A stretch of 64,000 nucleotides of DNA, from NCBI GenBank assembly GCA_009733775.1, contig WOGZ01000012.1, forward strand, positions 186,001 through 250,000, given 5' to 3'. Under the pieces are notes generated by a model that saw only the letters and a program-made list of their open reading frames with translations, searched no databases and had not been told where the DNA came from. The DNA comes from Alectoria sarmentosa (Eukaryota > Ascomycota > Lecanoromycetes > Lecanorales > Parmeliaceae). Positions 12,410-22,850 of the stretch are shown one piece after another (the first letter of the stretch is position 1; every line of letters begins with the position of its first letter). The position numbers and the translations under genes are program-made.

Positions 12410-13340
12410 AAGGCGAAATAGAATACCAGCTGGGACTCATCGATTATGAAGAGCAAATAGAGGGTAGATATTGTCTCGACCCATCGTCTGGCAGGGTGCA
12501 AAATCCAGGGCAAGGCCCTACAACATACCGCGCACCTCAGGCGCCGGACAATAGGATAGCCCGACTTTAGGTCATATCACAGACCTTTTCCAAGCTCATT
12601 GGTGTCTTTTTCGACACTGACGTAGATGAGCATATAGATCCAATTTTGCATTGGTATCGGTATTGGCGCTGGTTCTTCGTGCACTCCAGTAATGTTGACA
12701 AAGATAGACGGGTAAGTGAGTACTTGTCGAGTAAATGGCTCCATTGCTACAGAACCAAGAACGATGATTGGCGCAGTATACACCAAGAAGGATCGGCCTT
12801 CAAGGCAAGAAGCAGCTGCGCGGCCCCCAACGGTCCTCGACTCGCGAATTGGCATGGAAATCAATGAGCTTCTGATGCTCAGTCCGAAACAGAAGCCATT
12901 TCTACTGCCTGAAACATTGCATTACAGCGAGGAATACAGAAGTCTGGGTATGACTTAACGACAACATGCCTGGAGGATTAGGTGTCGGCCGATGAAAGAT
13001 TTCATTTAAGAGGGGGCATTGTCACTAAGAGGATATGCCTTAGTAACGGTGGAGCAGAATGATAACGAGACGTTGACATAGATATATATTGTCGTAGTGC
13101 CATCCAGATACAGGTTTTTGGGCTATACTTATAAAGGATCATCACAATGAGTACCGTGACGGTAAAGGTCAAGATCAAGGCTGCTACCTCCAAAAGCCTG
13201 CAGTCCAACATTTTGTCTCTGTGTTGACGGCCATATGGCGCCCCCATTCCTACCGCTCTTAGTTCGTCTAAGTTTTCAGCGGAATCCTCTTCGAGCAGCC
13301 CCTCGGTGGCCCCCATTGTATCAGCGTTGCTGGCTGACAT
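12410..13340 (-). pseudogene. DUF3176 fungal membrane protein relic
   Basis: Reading leftwards on the minus strand, 13002-13340 encodes an N-terminus with one membrane segment (LLEVAALILTFTVTVLIVMI), like the first TM of DUF3176 proteins. Further left, pieces in three frames match successive parts of the family: KWLLFRTEHQKLIDFHAN (about 12870), SRGPLGAAQLLLALKADP (12800-12850), and IVLGSVAMEPFTRQVLTYPS (12700-12770). A decayed CPGFCTLPDD (about 12500) follows, corresponding to the family CPTGNCT-like motif. Stops and frameshifts separate them, so the gene is broken. Function of the family is unknown. Confidence 0.7.
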
Positions 13341-14860
13341 GCCCTAATCGTCTACCTGTTCATAACGTGGTCGGGATGACTGAGATCCAGGTGCGGGCTT
13401 GCTAGTGGCTGTGTTAAATGGTCGGTGGATCGGAAGCCATGTATGCGACAAGATTGTTGGTGGTTCATCCAGTCAGCCAGTCCAGGCAACGTTGACATTA
13501 GCCGAGCAGCTTGCGATAAGAATGTGGCAGTAGGTGATGAGCCGGCATGGGCCTCTTCTCTGGTAGAGCGTGTCTGGGTGAATGGGATGAAGAGCGTTGT
13601 AGTACAAATGAGTGTGTAGGACCGAGGATTGGGAGAGTAATCGGTTACAAATGAGGGTATTTTGAGAAATGCAGGGAAAGTGGGAGCTGCCCGGGTCGAG
13701 TCTGTAGAGTACATACGAGCGCTTTCAAGATCTCAGCCTTGGATGCACAGAATCTGCAGCCACACAAATGTTCTTGCAATTTCAGAAATGGTAAGGGGAA
13801 GAGAGACGAGTACTCGCAAGGCCGGCAGTTGACAGGTTGAGGACCCCAACTGATTTGTGCGATAGGACAGATGTGAGTTGAGGTTGTTTTATTGGTGTCC
13901 TCCCTCAACCAAGTGCTAGACTTCTGGGTGCAATGAGTAGAGTATGCAGGCAGTCTCAAGCAGGAGAGTTGCGTGCATCATTGGACGAGAGCAGAGGCTC
14001 TCATGATGCGAGCACGGCTGCGAGCATGCAACATAACGCGCTAACAGTGCCCGCGTGCTAAAGATAAAGTAGCTCAAGATTGAGCGAGATTTCCGTGACC
14101 AGATTGATGACTGCCTCGAGCACCTCTACTCATGCCGAGGTAAACTACTTTCACGCTTGGCTGGCAGCAACTTGTCGCATCATCGATCGTTGGAACGGAG
14201 CAATCATGTAATTGTCTCGCTCATGATACATTGTCATAACAAGAGGATCAGGTGTTTGCGTGAAGCTTGTCGTGTCTGCCTTACGAAACTTACATAAGTT
14301 ACTCTGTGTTTGAAGCTAATACAGCCCTACCTTAGCCAGTAGTGAGCCTGCCCTGCCCCCTTACCAAGGCTTGGCGTTACAGCGCATCTAGAATTCGGCT
14401 AGAAGCTTCATTCGCCCCAATCTTAGCATTATGTAGTACGGAGTAATCAACCTACTTCAGGCTGGAATGTGCTTAAGTATGCGGAGGTTTGAATTGCCCG
14501 CAAGTATGAGAACTTCCCTATGCGCCATATGAGTTAATCTGAGACTCAAGGAAATTCTCTGCTGTGCGGGCAAGGCATACACACACACACGTTTTACACA
14601 CACGTGATCAGTAGCCCTAGCCCTACTCAGTCCGGCATAATCTATCAGCCAATTGAACCCTATGACCAATACAAGGATCAAGGGTCGCCACTAAATTGCG
14701 GCTCCAGAATCAGCCTTGACTTCGCCATGCCCCTTCCAGACAAACATGACGGAGAAGGTCCGATGACTTTGGTCGCAAGGCTGTACATAAGCAAAAGCTC
14801 TGCTCATCGCCTATCGTAAATGAATAGGAATGGACCCTACCTGCTGTAAGAAAAAGTATC
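13341..14860. other. Gene-poor stretch upstream of GRDP-like gene
   Basis: No supported gene. A short CA/TG microsatellite lies at about 14578-14606. A 120-codon minus-strand frame at 13352-13714 abuts the DUF3176 relic and might be its lost leader, but it has no motif. Confidence 0.5.
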
Positions 14861-14863
14861 ACG

Positions 14864-14870
14864 TATATAA
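14864..14870 (+). promoter_or_regulatory. TATA-like element
   Basis: TATATAA, 103 bp upstream of the ATG of the GRDP-like gene, followed by a pyrimidine-rich leader (14905-14935). The position suits a core promoter but there is no transcript evidence. Confidence 0.4.
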
Positions 14871-14972
14871 CGCCTATATCAACACCTTCATTACACATTC
14901 TCAACCTCTCCTCTTCTCTACCTCTTTTCTTGAATCGCAGAAGAACGTCAAACGACCAAAGAAGAAATCAAT

Positions 14973-17358
14973 ATGGTGGTCTCAAAAACTTGGGTGACGG
15001 AAAAGAATGGCCTGGCCACTCCACCCAACGACTCACCACCCCCTCCAGCCTACGCTCAGGGTGAATTCAACTTCAACGTACCCAATACTACAGCAGCTTT
15101 CTCCACTATCAATCTTGCGCCTTCCGCCAAACCCACACCTGACCTCTGTATCGCACATCTTAAGCTCCTTGAAGCTTTCCACCAGCTTCGCGAGAATGTG
15201 GCCTTTGAAGACGGTCGTTTCGGCATCAACGATGCTTTCGCCGATGTTGGCGAATCGGATCGGGAACGCGCCGAGCTATTGACCAAAATTCGCGAGAAGC
15301 GCTGGCAAGTCTATGTGACCAAGGCTTCCGAACGATTCGAACGATGGTGGACAACATGCGTTGAGCCCAATCACGAGAACAATAGACTTCTCGGCCAGAG
15401 CAAAATTCCCTTCTACTTCAAACAAAGCCCAGATGTCGGTGAGCGGTTGGTGTGGAGTAAAGACTCTTTGCCTCCTCTGGGTCAGTATCATGAAGAAGCT
15501 TATCCATGATCATGTACTGATCTCAAACACAGACGTCGTCATGGTCTGGCATGCATATATGCTTAACCCGAGAGACTTTCTTGAAGACTGCCTTCGTCAA
15601 GGAAAGATGAGATTCTGGAGAGCTGGCTTGCCCTGGACCGTCATCAACCCTTGCATCGACAACGACACCTTCGAATACCAGACCAGTGAGGCAGCCATGG
15701 AGCGCTTCGAGGATCAGACAGGGTGCAAATGGGAGAGTTTGAACGACTCTCCTATTGCCTCTATCAAGTGTCCCTCGTGCAGGCAAATACTCTATATTCC
15801 GCGGACCAGATGGGATTCGCAAAGTGCATGGATAAGATCAAGTTCACTCAAAGACGCCGAACTCCATGGCGAACTGGTAGCGGCAGGCCTTTCGGATAAG
15901 AAATTCGAAGTTCAGTGCCAGTGCGGCATCATCATCGATCATGAGTTACTGAGGACTCAAAATTTCCGCAGAGATATACAATTGCTACGTAATTTAGATG
16001 TTCCAATGCCTGGGACGATTTTAAACGATACAGGTATGTACTCCCAGCTTTCTCGCACAAAAAGGACTTCCACCACTCACAGAAATACAGGCATTCCAGA
16101 GGTGCCAGTCTCACTCAGGCTTCACCCTTCACTGTTCCCCAATCGTCTCATCGACGGACCCAGGAAATCACTATATACGACACTAGAAGCGACTACCAAT
16201 CCCCGAAATCTTACCAGCAAGAAAATGACCGACGTCCGCGCCGATATCGAACTTGCTCTGAAAGACAAAAATTACGTCAAGAATACGAACAGCAGCACCA
16301 GCCACGTCCTAAAACGTGCAGAAAGAATTTCAGTTCGCCGCATGATGTCCCGCTACTGGGACAACTCCTCTCCTTTCGCTCTCGACCTCGTCGGCGCTGT
16401 CATCCGTCAAGGATCTTTCGTCGAAAAGATGCACTCGATAGACTGGATACACTCACCTACCGCCACCTCCACCATGGCTCGCCTCATCCAAAAATATACT
16501 CGCTACATTGACATCATCTCTTGTCATCCAAACCACACCGCGGTCCCTACTCTCGACGTTGATTTAGCATGGCATACGCACCAGCTTTCCCCACCTTACT
16601 ACTACGCCTACACAGTGACCAAGACTACACGTTTTATCGACCATGACGATAAGATCGAAGAAACAGTCTTGTCAACCGCCTTCGAATGGACCAGCAAAAC
16701 CTACCAGAAAATGTATAACGAGCTTTACTCCGATTGCACATGCTGGTATTGTGAAGCGATCCGCGAATCCCACACTTCATCGGTGAAACGGGTATTTGGA
16801 GGCAACAAAGCTATCGAATCCCAACTCGACCGCCTCCACTCTGGAAATAACGATTCAAATACATCCCCTCACATATCCGCCCATAACGCAATCAAAGCGA
16901 AAAAGGAATTGGGCCAAGAAATACGCGACGCCAACATGAAAGCCAAACTCGACCACGACTACCACAAGGCTTGCAACCATGCCCGCAAAAAGGGCCGCAC
17001 GCCTCCCACTGGAGACCAACATAACGGTTCTGAGTCTGCAATGGCCTACGGCTACCCGATCTACATGCCCTATTACGCGCCCTACATGGGCGATCCCTGT
17101 GTCAACAGCGGGCTCTATGTAGCGAATCCAGGATGTGCGAACTTCGCGGTGGGTGCTGCTGGCAATTGTTGCGCGGGCGCTTGCGGGGGTGGCGTAGCTG
17201 CTGGTTCCTGCGGCGGAGGTGGTTCCGGGGGTTGTGCTGGAGGTACGGCAGGAGGAGATGGCGGTAGTAGTGGAGGTGCGGCGGGAGGATGCGGCGGGGG
17301 CGGTGGAGGTGGCTGTGGGGCCGGCTGCGGTGGGGGCGGCTGCGGTGGGGGGTGTTGA
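14973..17358 (+). CDS. Glycine-rich domain-containing (GRDP-like) protein
   Basis: CDS is join(14973..15480,15533..16033,16091..17358), 758 aa. Its two signature boxes are WHAYMLNPRDF just after intron 1 and VDLAWHTHQLSPPYY in the second half, as in GRDP/DUF1399-like proteins of fungi and plants. A CPSC...CQC pair suggests a metal-binding segment between them. The C-terminal 70 residues are almost entirely Gly, Cys and Ala (GGCG/GGGG runs). Intron 1 is 52 nt (GTCAGT...CACAG) and is needed to restore the frame at LD|VVMVW. Intron 2 (57 nt, GTATGT...TACAG) is a multiple of three without a stop, so retention would add 19 residues. Plant relatives are linked to stress and RNA-related roles; no function can be assigned here. 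Confidence 0.85.
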
Positions 17359-18720
17359 TTTGGAGGATCTGCGATATAAATTTTGGGCGGTCTATAGGAC
17401 GGGAGTCTGATGATGCTGCTTTGGGATCGGTACTGGATTTTGAAAAGGGTGGAGAGATGGATGACACCCGCAGTCTTTCCCTCCCTCTTCTTGAGCTTGT
17501 CACGTTTCGTATCCTTCATTCGTTATCATACCTCATCCTCATTATCCATTCTTGTCCTTGACCTCCATCCATCCACCCTCTCCCCTCATTGCCATGGACA
17601 TTTCCAAAGCGATTTTCCATTTCCATGTCAGTTTTGAAGAGATGACTTGCTTTGATTACTCCGCACTATTGTCGCACAAGTCGGCGCTCATCGCCCAGTC
17701 AACCGCACTGTATTCAAGGAAATAGTGGGGTATTGAAAGACTACAAAACCACACGATCCTTTGATGTAGTGCATGAGTATATTCTGATTTCTTCTATCAA
17801 TATGTATGTCCTAACTACCTTACGGAAGCAGAGAACACTGTCAAAGAGGAATACTAGTTTTTAGGCCCTTGGCCGGATTTAGGGCTCTCATTTTGCTGCT
17901 ACTAGGGGAGAGAGAGAAAGAAAGAGAGAATGAGCTGGGCATGTCTTGGGTATATGTACCATTCTGATAAGAGTCGGAACGATCGAAAAAATTGGCGTAT
18001 GACCACGATTTAGTGCCTCTGGCTTGGCGTTCATTGCAAAAGACGGCCAGGATTGGATTGTGAAACCGTCTGGAAGCATGTGGGCTGCAATACCTTATTA
18101 TGAGGATTGCGGTTACTGTGAAGGTTACTTATTTGTTTCAAGATGATCGGCAGAGACATGCGCGATTTTTGTGTGTGTGGCGGAGTGGGTATCCATGGGA
18201 GAGTTTCCGACGAATTGCTACCTACCTTACCATTGGGGGCTCGGATCCGCTAATTATAAAGCGTGCATGCATACATCCTGCATCCTGCATGCACAGACCC
18301 TCGCAGGATTATGGGGGGCAAGAAGGGCCAATCACGCCCCTGCACGCCAAGAAGACCGCATGCTCCACATGTGAAGGTGGCAGATCAATGCAAGTGGATG
18401 GAAGTGCTCGGAGAGGTCGATTCATCCTCGGGTACGAGTCAAGCCGAAGGATGAAGGAATTCCCCAAAGGGGGACGGCCGGGGCTTGCCTGACTAGCCTT
18501 AGTGTGTCACTGACTGCATGTCAGACGCCGTTCCATTTCAAGTGTTAAGGAAAGAGGTCGGAGATGAATTGCTCAGGGATGATGGTAGTTACAATCTTTG
18601 ACACTTCTGTTTTGATACCTGGGGCAACACCATCGAGAAAAGCTTCCATTTACACCTACGAAACACCCGATTCTTAAAACCCAAGAACAATTCCTTACAG
18701 ATACAACCAAGCCTTCAGCA
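17359..18720. other. Intergenic
   Basis: Presumed 3' region of the GRDP-like gene and promoter of the FAD oxidoreductase. Short frames only. Bases 18261-18297 contain a short TGCATGCA/CATCCTGCAT repeat. Confidence 0.5.
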
Positions 18721-20130
18721 ATGGCCTTCCCATCCCTCCTCTTCCACCTCTTGCTCCTCCTTCTCACCACCACTCTCCCATCCCTCACAACCGCCTCCCC
18801 TCCCAAAATCAATACAACCGCCTACCCCGCCTCCGACATCATCACCCGCGACATTTGCATCATCGGCGGTGGCTCCACTGGTACCTATAGCGCCATCCGT
18901 CTCTCGGATTCCGGGCAAAGCGTCGTCGTCGTCGAAACCAAAGACAGACTGGGCGGACACTGTGAAACCTACACCGACCCCAGCACCAACGAAACGGTCG
19001 ACTATAGCGTCGTGTCCTTCCACAACATCGACATCGTCAAGAACTATTTCGCCAGATTCGACATCCCACTCACGATCGCTTTGGATGCGGCTCCGGGTCA
19101 GGTGACCAAGTACGTGGATTTCAGGACTGGGGAAATCGTCGCTGGTTATGCGCCTGCTAATGCGACGGCCGCTTTGGCGGGATACGCCGCTCAGTTGGAG
19201 AAGTATGCGTACGTGGAAGCGGGCTTTGATCTCCCGCATCCCGTGCCTGCTGATCTATTGCTTCCGTTTGGCGATTTTGTAATAAAATATGGCCTCGAGG
19301 ACGCCGCGGGATTTCTGTTCGGTTTCCAACAAGGACTCGGACATCTACTGGAGCAGCTCACGCTGTACGTGTTCAAGAACTTTGGCTTGGGCGTTTTGCA
19401 GGATCTGAAAACCGGCTTCTTGACCACAGCTCGCCAGGACAACAGCGAAATCTACGAAAAGGCACTCGCACAACTCGGCCCGAACGTCCTCCTGCAAAGC
19501 CACGTCATCGCCACCGACCGCAGCGGCAACGGGGTCAAAGTTCTCGTCCAAACACCCTCCGGCTCGAAACTGATCCTCGCCAAAAAACTCCTCGTCGCCA
19601 TCCCGCCCAAACTCAACAATCTCGACGGTTTCGACCTCTCCCCCAACGAAACATCCCTCTTCGCCCAATTCCTCAACAGCGCCTACTACGCCGCCCTGCT
19701 CCACCACACCGGCATCCCCCCACACATCTCCCTCACCAACACCGGCGCCAACACAACCTACCACATCCCGCCCCTCCCGGCCCTCTACAGCATCCGCCCC
19801 ACACGCGTCCCCGCCCTCTACGACGTCAAATTCGGCTCCGCGTTCGCCCTAGCCGACGCGCAGGTGCAGGAACTCATTGTGGAAAGCGTGCTAAAATTGG
19901 GCACCGCGGGGACATTCAATACGACAACGCCGGAATTCGCGGCGTATGCGGACCATGCGCCGTTTGAGCTGACGGTCTCGAAAGAGGCGATTGAGGCGGG
20001 GTTTTATCGCGAGTTGTATGCGTTGCAGGGGCAGCGGCATACGTGGTATACGGGCGCGGCTTTCCACACGCAGGATTCGTCGCTGTTGTGGGAGTTTACG
20101 GAGGGGTTGATCCCTAGCATTCTGGCCTGA
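18721..20130 (+). CDS. Secreted FAD-dependent amine oxidase-like oxidoreductase
   Basis: Single exon, 469 aa. Residues 1-25 form a signal peptide: a hydrophobic Leu/Thr core ending near TTAS. Several N-glycosylation sites (NTT, NET, NAT) support export. The dinucleotide fold follows at once with CIIGGGSTGTYSAIRL (GxGxxG at 49-54), then VVVVETKDRLGGHCETY, the FAD-contacting RxGG motif of the amine-oxidase/phytoene-desaturase superfamily. A second conserved block is KLLVAIPPKLNNL. The overall pattern resembles fungal proteins annotated as beta-cyclopiazonate dehydrogenase-like, but the substrate is unknown and no biosynthetic cluster surrounds it. The C-terminus HTWYTGAAFHTQDSSLLWEF matches the final FAD-binding segment. 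The gene appears intact. Confidence 0.85.
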   Translation: MAFPSLLFHLLLLLLTTTLPSLTTASPPKINTTAYPASDIITRDICIIGGGSTGTYSAIRLSDSGQSVVVVETKDRLGGHCETYTDPSTNETVDYSVVSFHNIDIVKNYFARFDIPLTIALDAAPGQVTKYVDFRTGEIVAGYAPANATAALAGYAAQLEKYAYVEAGFDLPHPVPADLLLPFGDFVIKYGLEDAAGFLFGFQQGLGHLLEQLTLYVFKNFGLGVLQDLKTGFLTTARQDNSEIYEKALAQLGPNVLLQSHVIATDRSGNGVKVLVQTPSGSKLILAKKLLVAIPPKLNNLDGFDLSPNETSLFAQFLNSAYYAALLHHTGIPPHISLTNTGANTTYHIPPLPALYSIRPTRVPALYDVKFGSAFALADAQVQELIVESVLKLGTAGTFNTTTPEFAAYADHAPFELTVSKEAIEAGFYRELYALQGQRHTWYTGAAFHTQDSSLLWEFTEGLIPSILA

Positions 20131-21182
20131 AAAGGAGAGAGATTGCTTGCTTGCATTGAAAAAAAAGCCGTTGGGTGTAAATAGCTTGCAAACCTAAGAT
20201 AATGAAACTATTACTATCTCTTCATTCTAGCAACAATCCTCCACGCCAGCGTCTTACTGTTTCGAGAAAACCTGATCCCTTGCCCTATCCGCACCACAGC
20301 GCCTCAATTAAACCCTCCTTCACAGACCCGACCTTAACAACACCAAACCACACTTCCCACCCCAAGCACACTCATACGCACTCTCTCAATCCCACTCACC
20401 TCACCAATACCCAAACACCCTCCACATACAACTTAACTCACAGCCCGCAAGAGAACGCCCGTACAGTCACAAGTCCAGCACTTTCCCACAATCCCAATCA
20501 ATCATCCCCAACCCAAACACACTCACCACATTGAACAAATCCATCCAACCCAAACACTCACCACATTGAACAAATCCATCCATCCATCCATTCATCCATC
20601 CATTAATTCCCCCACCCAAAGACCGTGCCCGATTCATTTCTCATTCTCAAAACCCACGCCATCCTCACACACACATCACTTATCTTCAAACCATACTCCT
20701 AATTATCTATCTATCCCGCACAAAGATATTACCCCCTCCGTGCTCCACGACCGAGAACTGCCGAAAGCCAGCGACTCGGCCAGCACGGGGCACAAAGCCT
20801 TGGGATGTCGCATTCATTGATTTGGTTTGGAATCTCCTTGGTTGGGAGGAGATTATGCTGTATGATAGTACGACCTCGAGGCTGAACGGGGTCACGGATT
20901 GCATGTTTTCAGAAAAAGAAGTCGCGGTATTTCACCGATATCACTGGCTAATTGGAAGGTGCTTCCTGAAGGCTTATCTAGGCCAGCCATATGTAGCATA
21001 GCTTGGTGGGAGACTACTATATCTTGCAGCAGGCTTCATAGAAAACAATCATCCTTGCTACCCACATGCAACTGTTCCATCAGATCTTGGCTGCCCGGAA
21101 ACAGATTTCAGGGCTAGAAGCCTGATGATCTACAGAACCAGGCCAGCACATGAAGGCACGAACCCATATCTGCCATGCCCCT
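20131..21182. other. Intergenic, C/A-rich with simple repeats
   Basis: Low-complexity C/A-rich DNA from about 20280 to 20700 creates open frames of low information (for example 20202-20534). It lies between the oxidoreductase stop and the methyltransferase stop (convergent). No gene supported. Confidence 0.5.
20528..20605. repeat. Short tandem repeat, 36-bp period with CATC tract
   Basis: A 36-bp unit beginning CACATTGAACAAATCCATCC occurs twice in direct tandem. The second copy runs into CATC/CATT microsatellite units. Confidence 0.6.
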
Positions 21183-22047
21183 TCAGGCTCTGTATCCATC
21201 TATCCCATGCGTTCGATAACAAAACGAAACCCTCTGCACATGCTTATCCAGTTTCGTATAACTGCCGGAGATCTCCGCCTCATCCGACCGCGCCTCAACC
21301 GTCCACTTCGTCCCCGTAGCTTCCCCGATCGCATCCCACAGCTTTTGCAACGAGGCCGGATCATGCAGATACATTTTGCCATGCTTCGTTGGCGCCTTTT
21401 GAGTTTCTCGGGGGACGAGGGCGCCGATTTGGTAGCCGACTATTAGAGACTTGCGGGCTGGATTCAATAGCTTTGTTATAGCTTTCCCTACTTCGACTTG
21501 GTTATCCCAGCCCCAGAGGTGGAAGAACTGCGAGGCGTAGACGATGTCGATTTGGCCAAATAAGTTCTTGGCGTCCGATTGGGGGTCGTACATGTCGGCC
21601 GCGATGAAGTTCGTTGATGGTAGCTTCGCCATGTCGATGAAGAGGTCATATCCTAGGTCAATGAATGGCTTTTCGATATCGACCCCATAGACATTTTCGG
21701 CTGGTGCGCCATCGAATACCAGCTGGCGAAGATCTTGCGCGGATCCGCATCCTACGTCGAGGAGTTTCTGGCCTTGTTGCAGGGGTGAGAGAATCTCGGG
21801 GCAGTAGGGTTGGTCTAGGATACCGAGGGTGGGGAAATGCCAGTTTCCGATCGAGGGGTAGGGGAAGATGTTCCAGGTTTGCGTTCGCTAAGAGTCTGCC
21901 TCAAACGACGGAAACGATTCAAAACTCCCGTTGCGAGCATACCACTTCATGTAGATGCGATGCAATTTTATCTGGATGGATTGCGCTATACTGTTCTAAG
22001 ATCTTCCGAGCCGGCTTATGGATCTCTGGAAGATCCTTCTTATACAT
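21183..22047 (-). CDS. SAM-dependent methyltransferase, 5' end interrupted by a transposon
   Basis: CDS is complement(join(21183..21887,21943..22047)), 269 aa from the first retained ATG. Exon 1 encodes MYKKDLPEIHKPARKILEQY..., ending HLHEV. A 55-nt intron (GTATGC...CTTAG) follows, then RTQTWNIFPYPSIG, typical of fungal class I methyltransferases of secondary-metabolism type. The SAM motif is LLDVGCGSAQDLRQL, followed by VYGVDIEKPF and the FFHLWGWDNQ block. No close biosynthetic partner is present. The start lies only 20 bp from a Mutator-like element (22067-22841). On the far side of the element the same reading frame continues upstream through SAAERKKFTPSWRNT, so the native N-terminus was probably longer. 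The remaining gene has no stop or frameshift and may be functional from the internal ATG. Confidence 0.8.
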
Positions 22048-22057
22048 TGAAACGTCG

Positions 22058-22066
22058 GTGTTGCGC
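22058..22066. repeat. Left target-site duplication of transposon copy A
   Basis: GTGTTGCGC, repeated exactly at 22842-22850 on the other side of the element. Confidence 0.85.
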
Positions 22067-22841
22067 GGGCGAATTACTACTTCATATCCTAAACCATGCG
22101 TTTATTACATTTTCATACCCCAACACCAAAAAAAGAGGTATGATTCGGTAATTCGTCATAAGTAGGGGTATGATTCGGTAATTTGCCATTGTAGTGTAGA
22201 TTTTGGTGTAGAGTGTAGAGTAGAGTATGCCAGGCATGGGTACGGTCGCATGAGTATGATAGCCATGGCCAGGCATGGGTGTGGTAGCCATGAGTGTGGT
22301 AGCCATGGGTGTGGTAGCCATGGGTGTGAGTGTGGTAGCCATGGGTGTGATCGTATGCGGCCTCCCAGAATGGCTACCACACCCGTGCCTGGCCAGGGGG
22401 CTTCGAGCCACTGAGGGTTCCGGGGTACTGAGGGTTCATTTCTTCATCATCTTATGGGGGCTTAAAGCCCAAAAAGCTTGTTTTAGATAGCGTAATAATC
22501 CATCCCGGGGGTGCGAACCCCGGGCGGGAATTCACCTGGCTGGGCCTTAAATGCTTATGAAGCCCTTCGGAATGTCCAATATGACTTGTTTAATCAATCA
22601 ATCAACCCATGCCTGGCCGTCGTCATCATACTCATGCGATCACATTCATGGTTACCACACCCATGCCTAGCATACTCTACTCTACACTTTACATCAAAAT
22701 GACACACTATCGAATCATACCCTTACTTATGACGAATTACCGAATCATACCCCTTTTTTTGATGATGGGGTATGATTCAGTAGTTTGGGGTATGAAAATG
22801 TAATAAGAGCATGGTCTGAGGTATGAAGTAGTAATTTGCCC
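22067..22841. mobile_element. Non-autonomous Mutator-like element (TIR-MITE), copy A
   Basis: A 775-bp element starting GGGCGAATTACTACTTCATA and ending in the inverted counterpart (...TATGAAGTAGTAATTTGCCC). Terminal inverted repeats exceed 50 bp. Exact 9-bp target duplications (GTGTTGCGC) flank it, a length typical of Mutator-like transposons. It codes for no transposase. The interior has inverted arrays of a GTGGTAGCCATG-like minisatellite and a GC-rich stem-loop at 22504-22524. Open frames here (Met-Ala-Thr repeats) are artefacts of the minisatellite. It inserted at the 5' end of the methyltransferase gene. Copy B (29367-30268) is in opposite orientation. Confidence 0.88.
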
Positions 22842-22850
22842 GTGTTGCGC
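22842..22850. repeat. Right target-site duplication of transposon copy A
   Basis: GTGTTGCGC, identical to 22058-22066. Confidence 0.85.

Noticed and set aside
17102..17519. Minus-strand frames rich in Pro and His/Arg
   Set aside because: Mirror frames of the Gly/Cys-rich tail of the GRDP-like gene.
20202..20820. Pro/Ser/His-rich open frames of 84-110 codons
   Set aside because: Low-complexity C/A-rich DNA; composition alone explains the lack of stops.
21944..22000. In-frame TAG before TWNIFPYP read as a pseudogene stop in the methyltransferase
   Set aside because: A 55-nt intron with GTATGC and CTTAG ends removes it and joins the well-conserved HLHEV|RTQTWNIF, so the gene is not broken there.
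22082..22411. Open frames encoding Met-Ala-Thr-Pro repeats, on both strands, in the transposon
   Set aside because: They arise from the GTGGTAGCCATG-like minisatellite inside the element and appear in several frames at once, so they are not genes.
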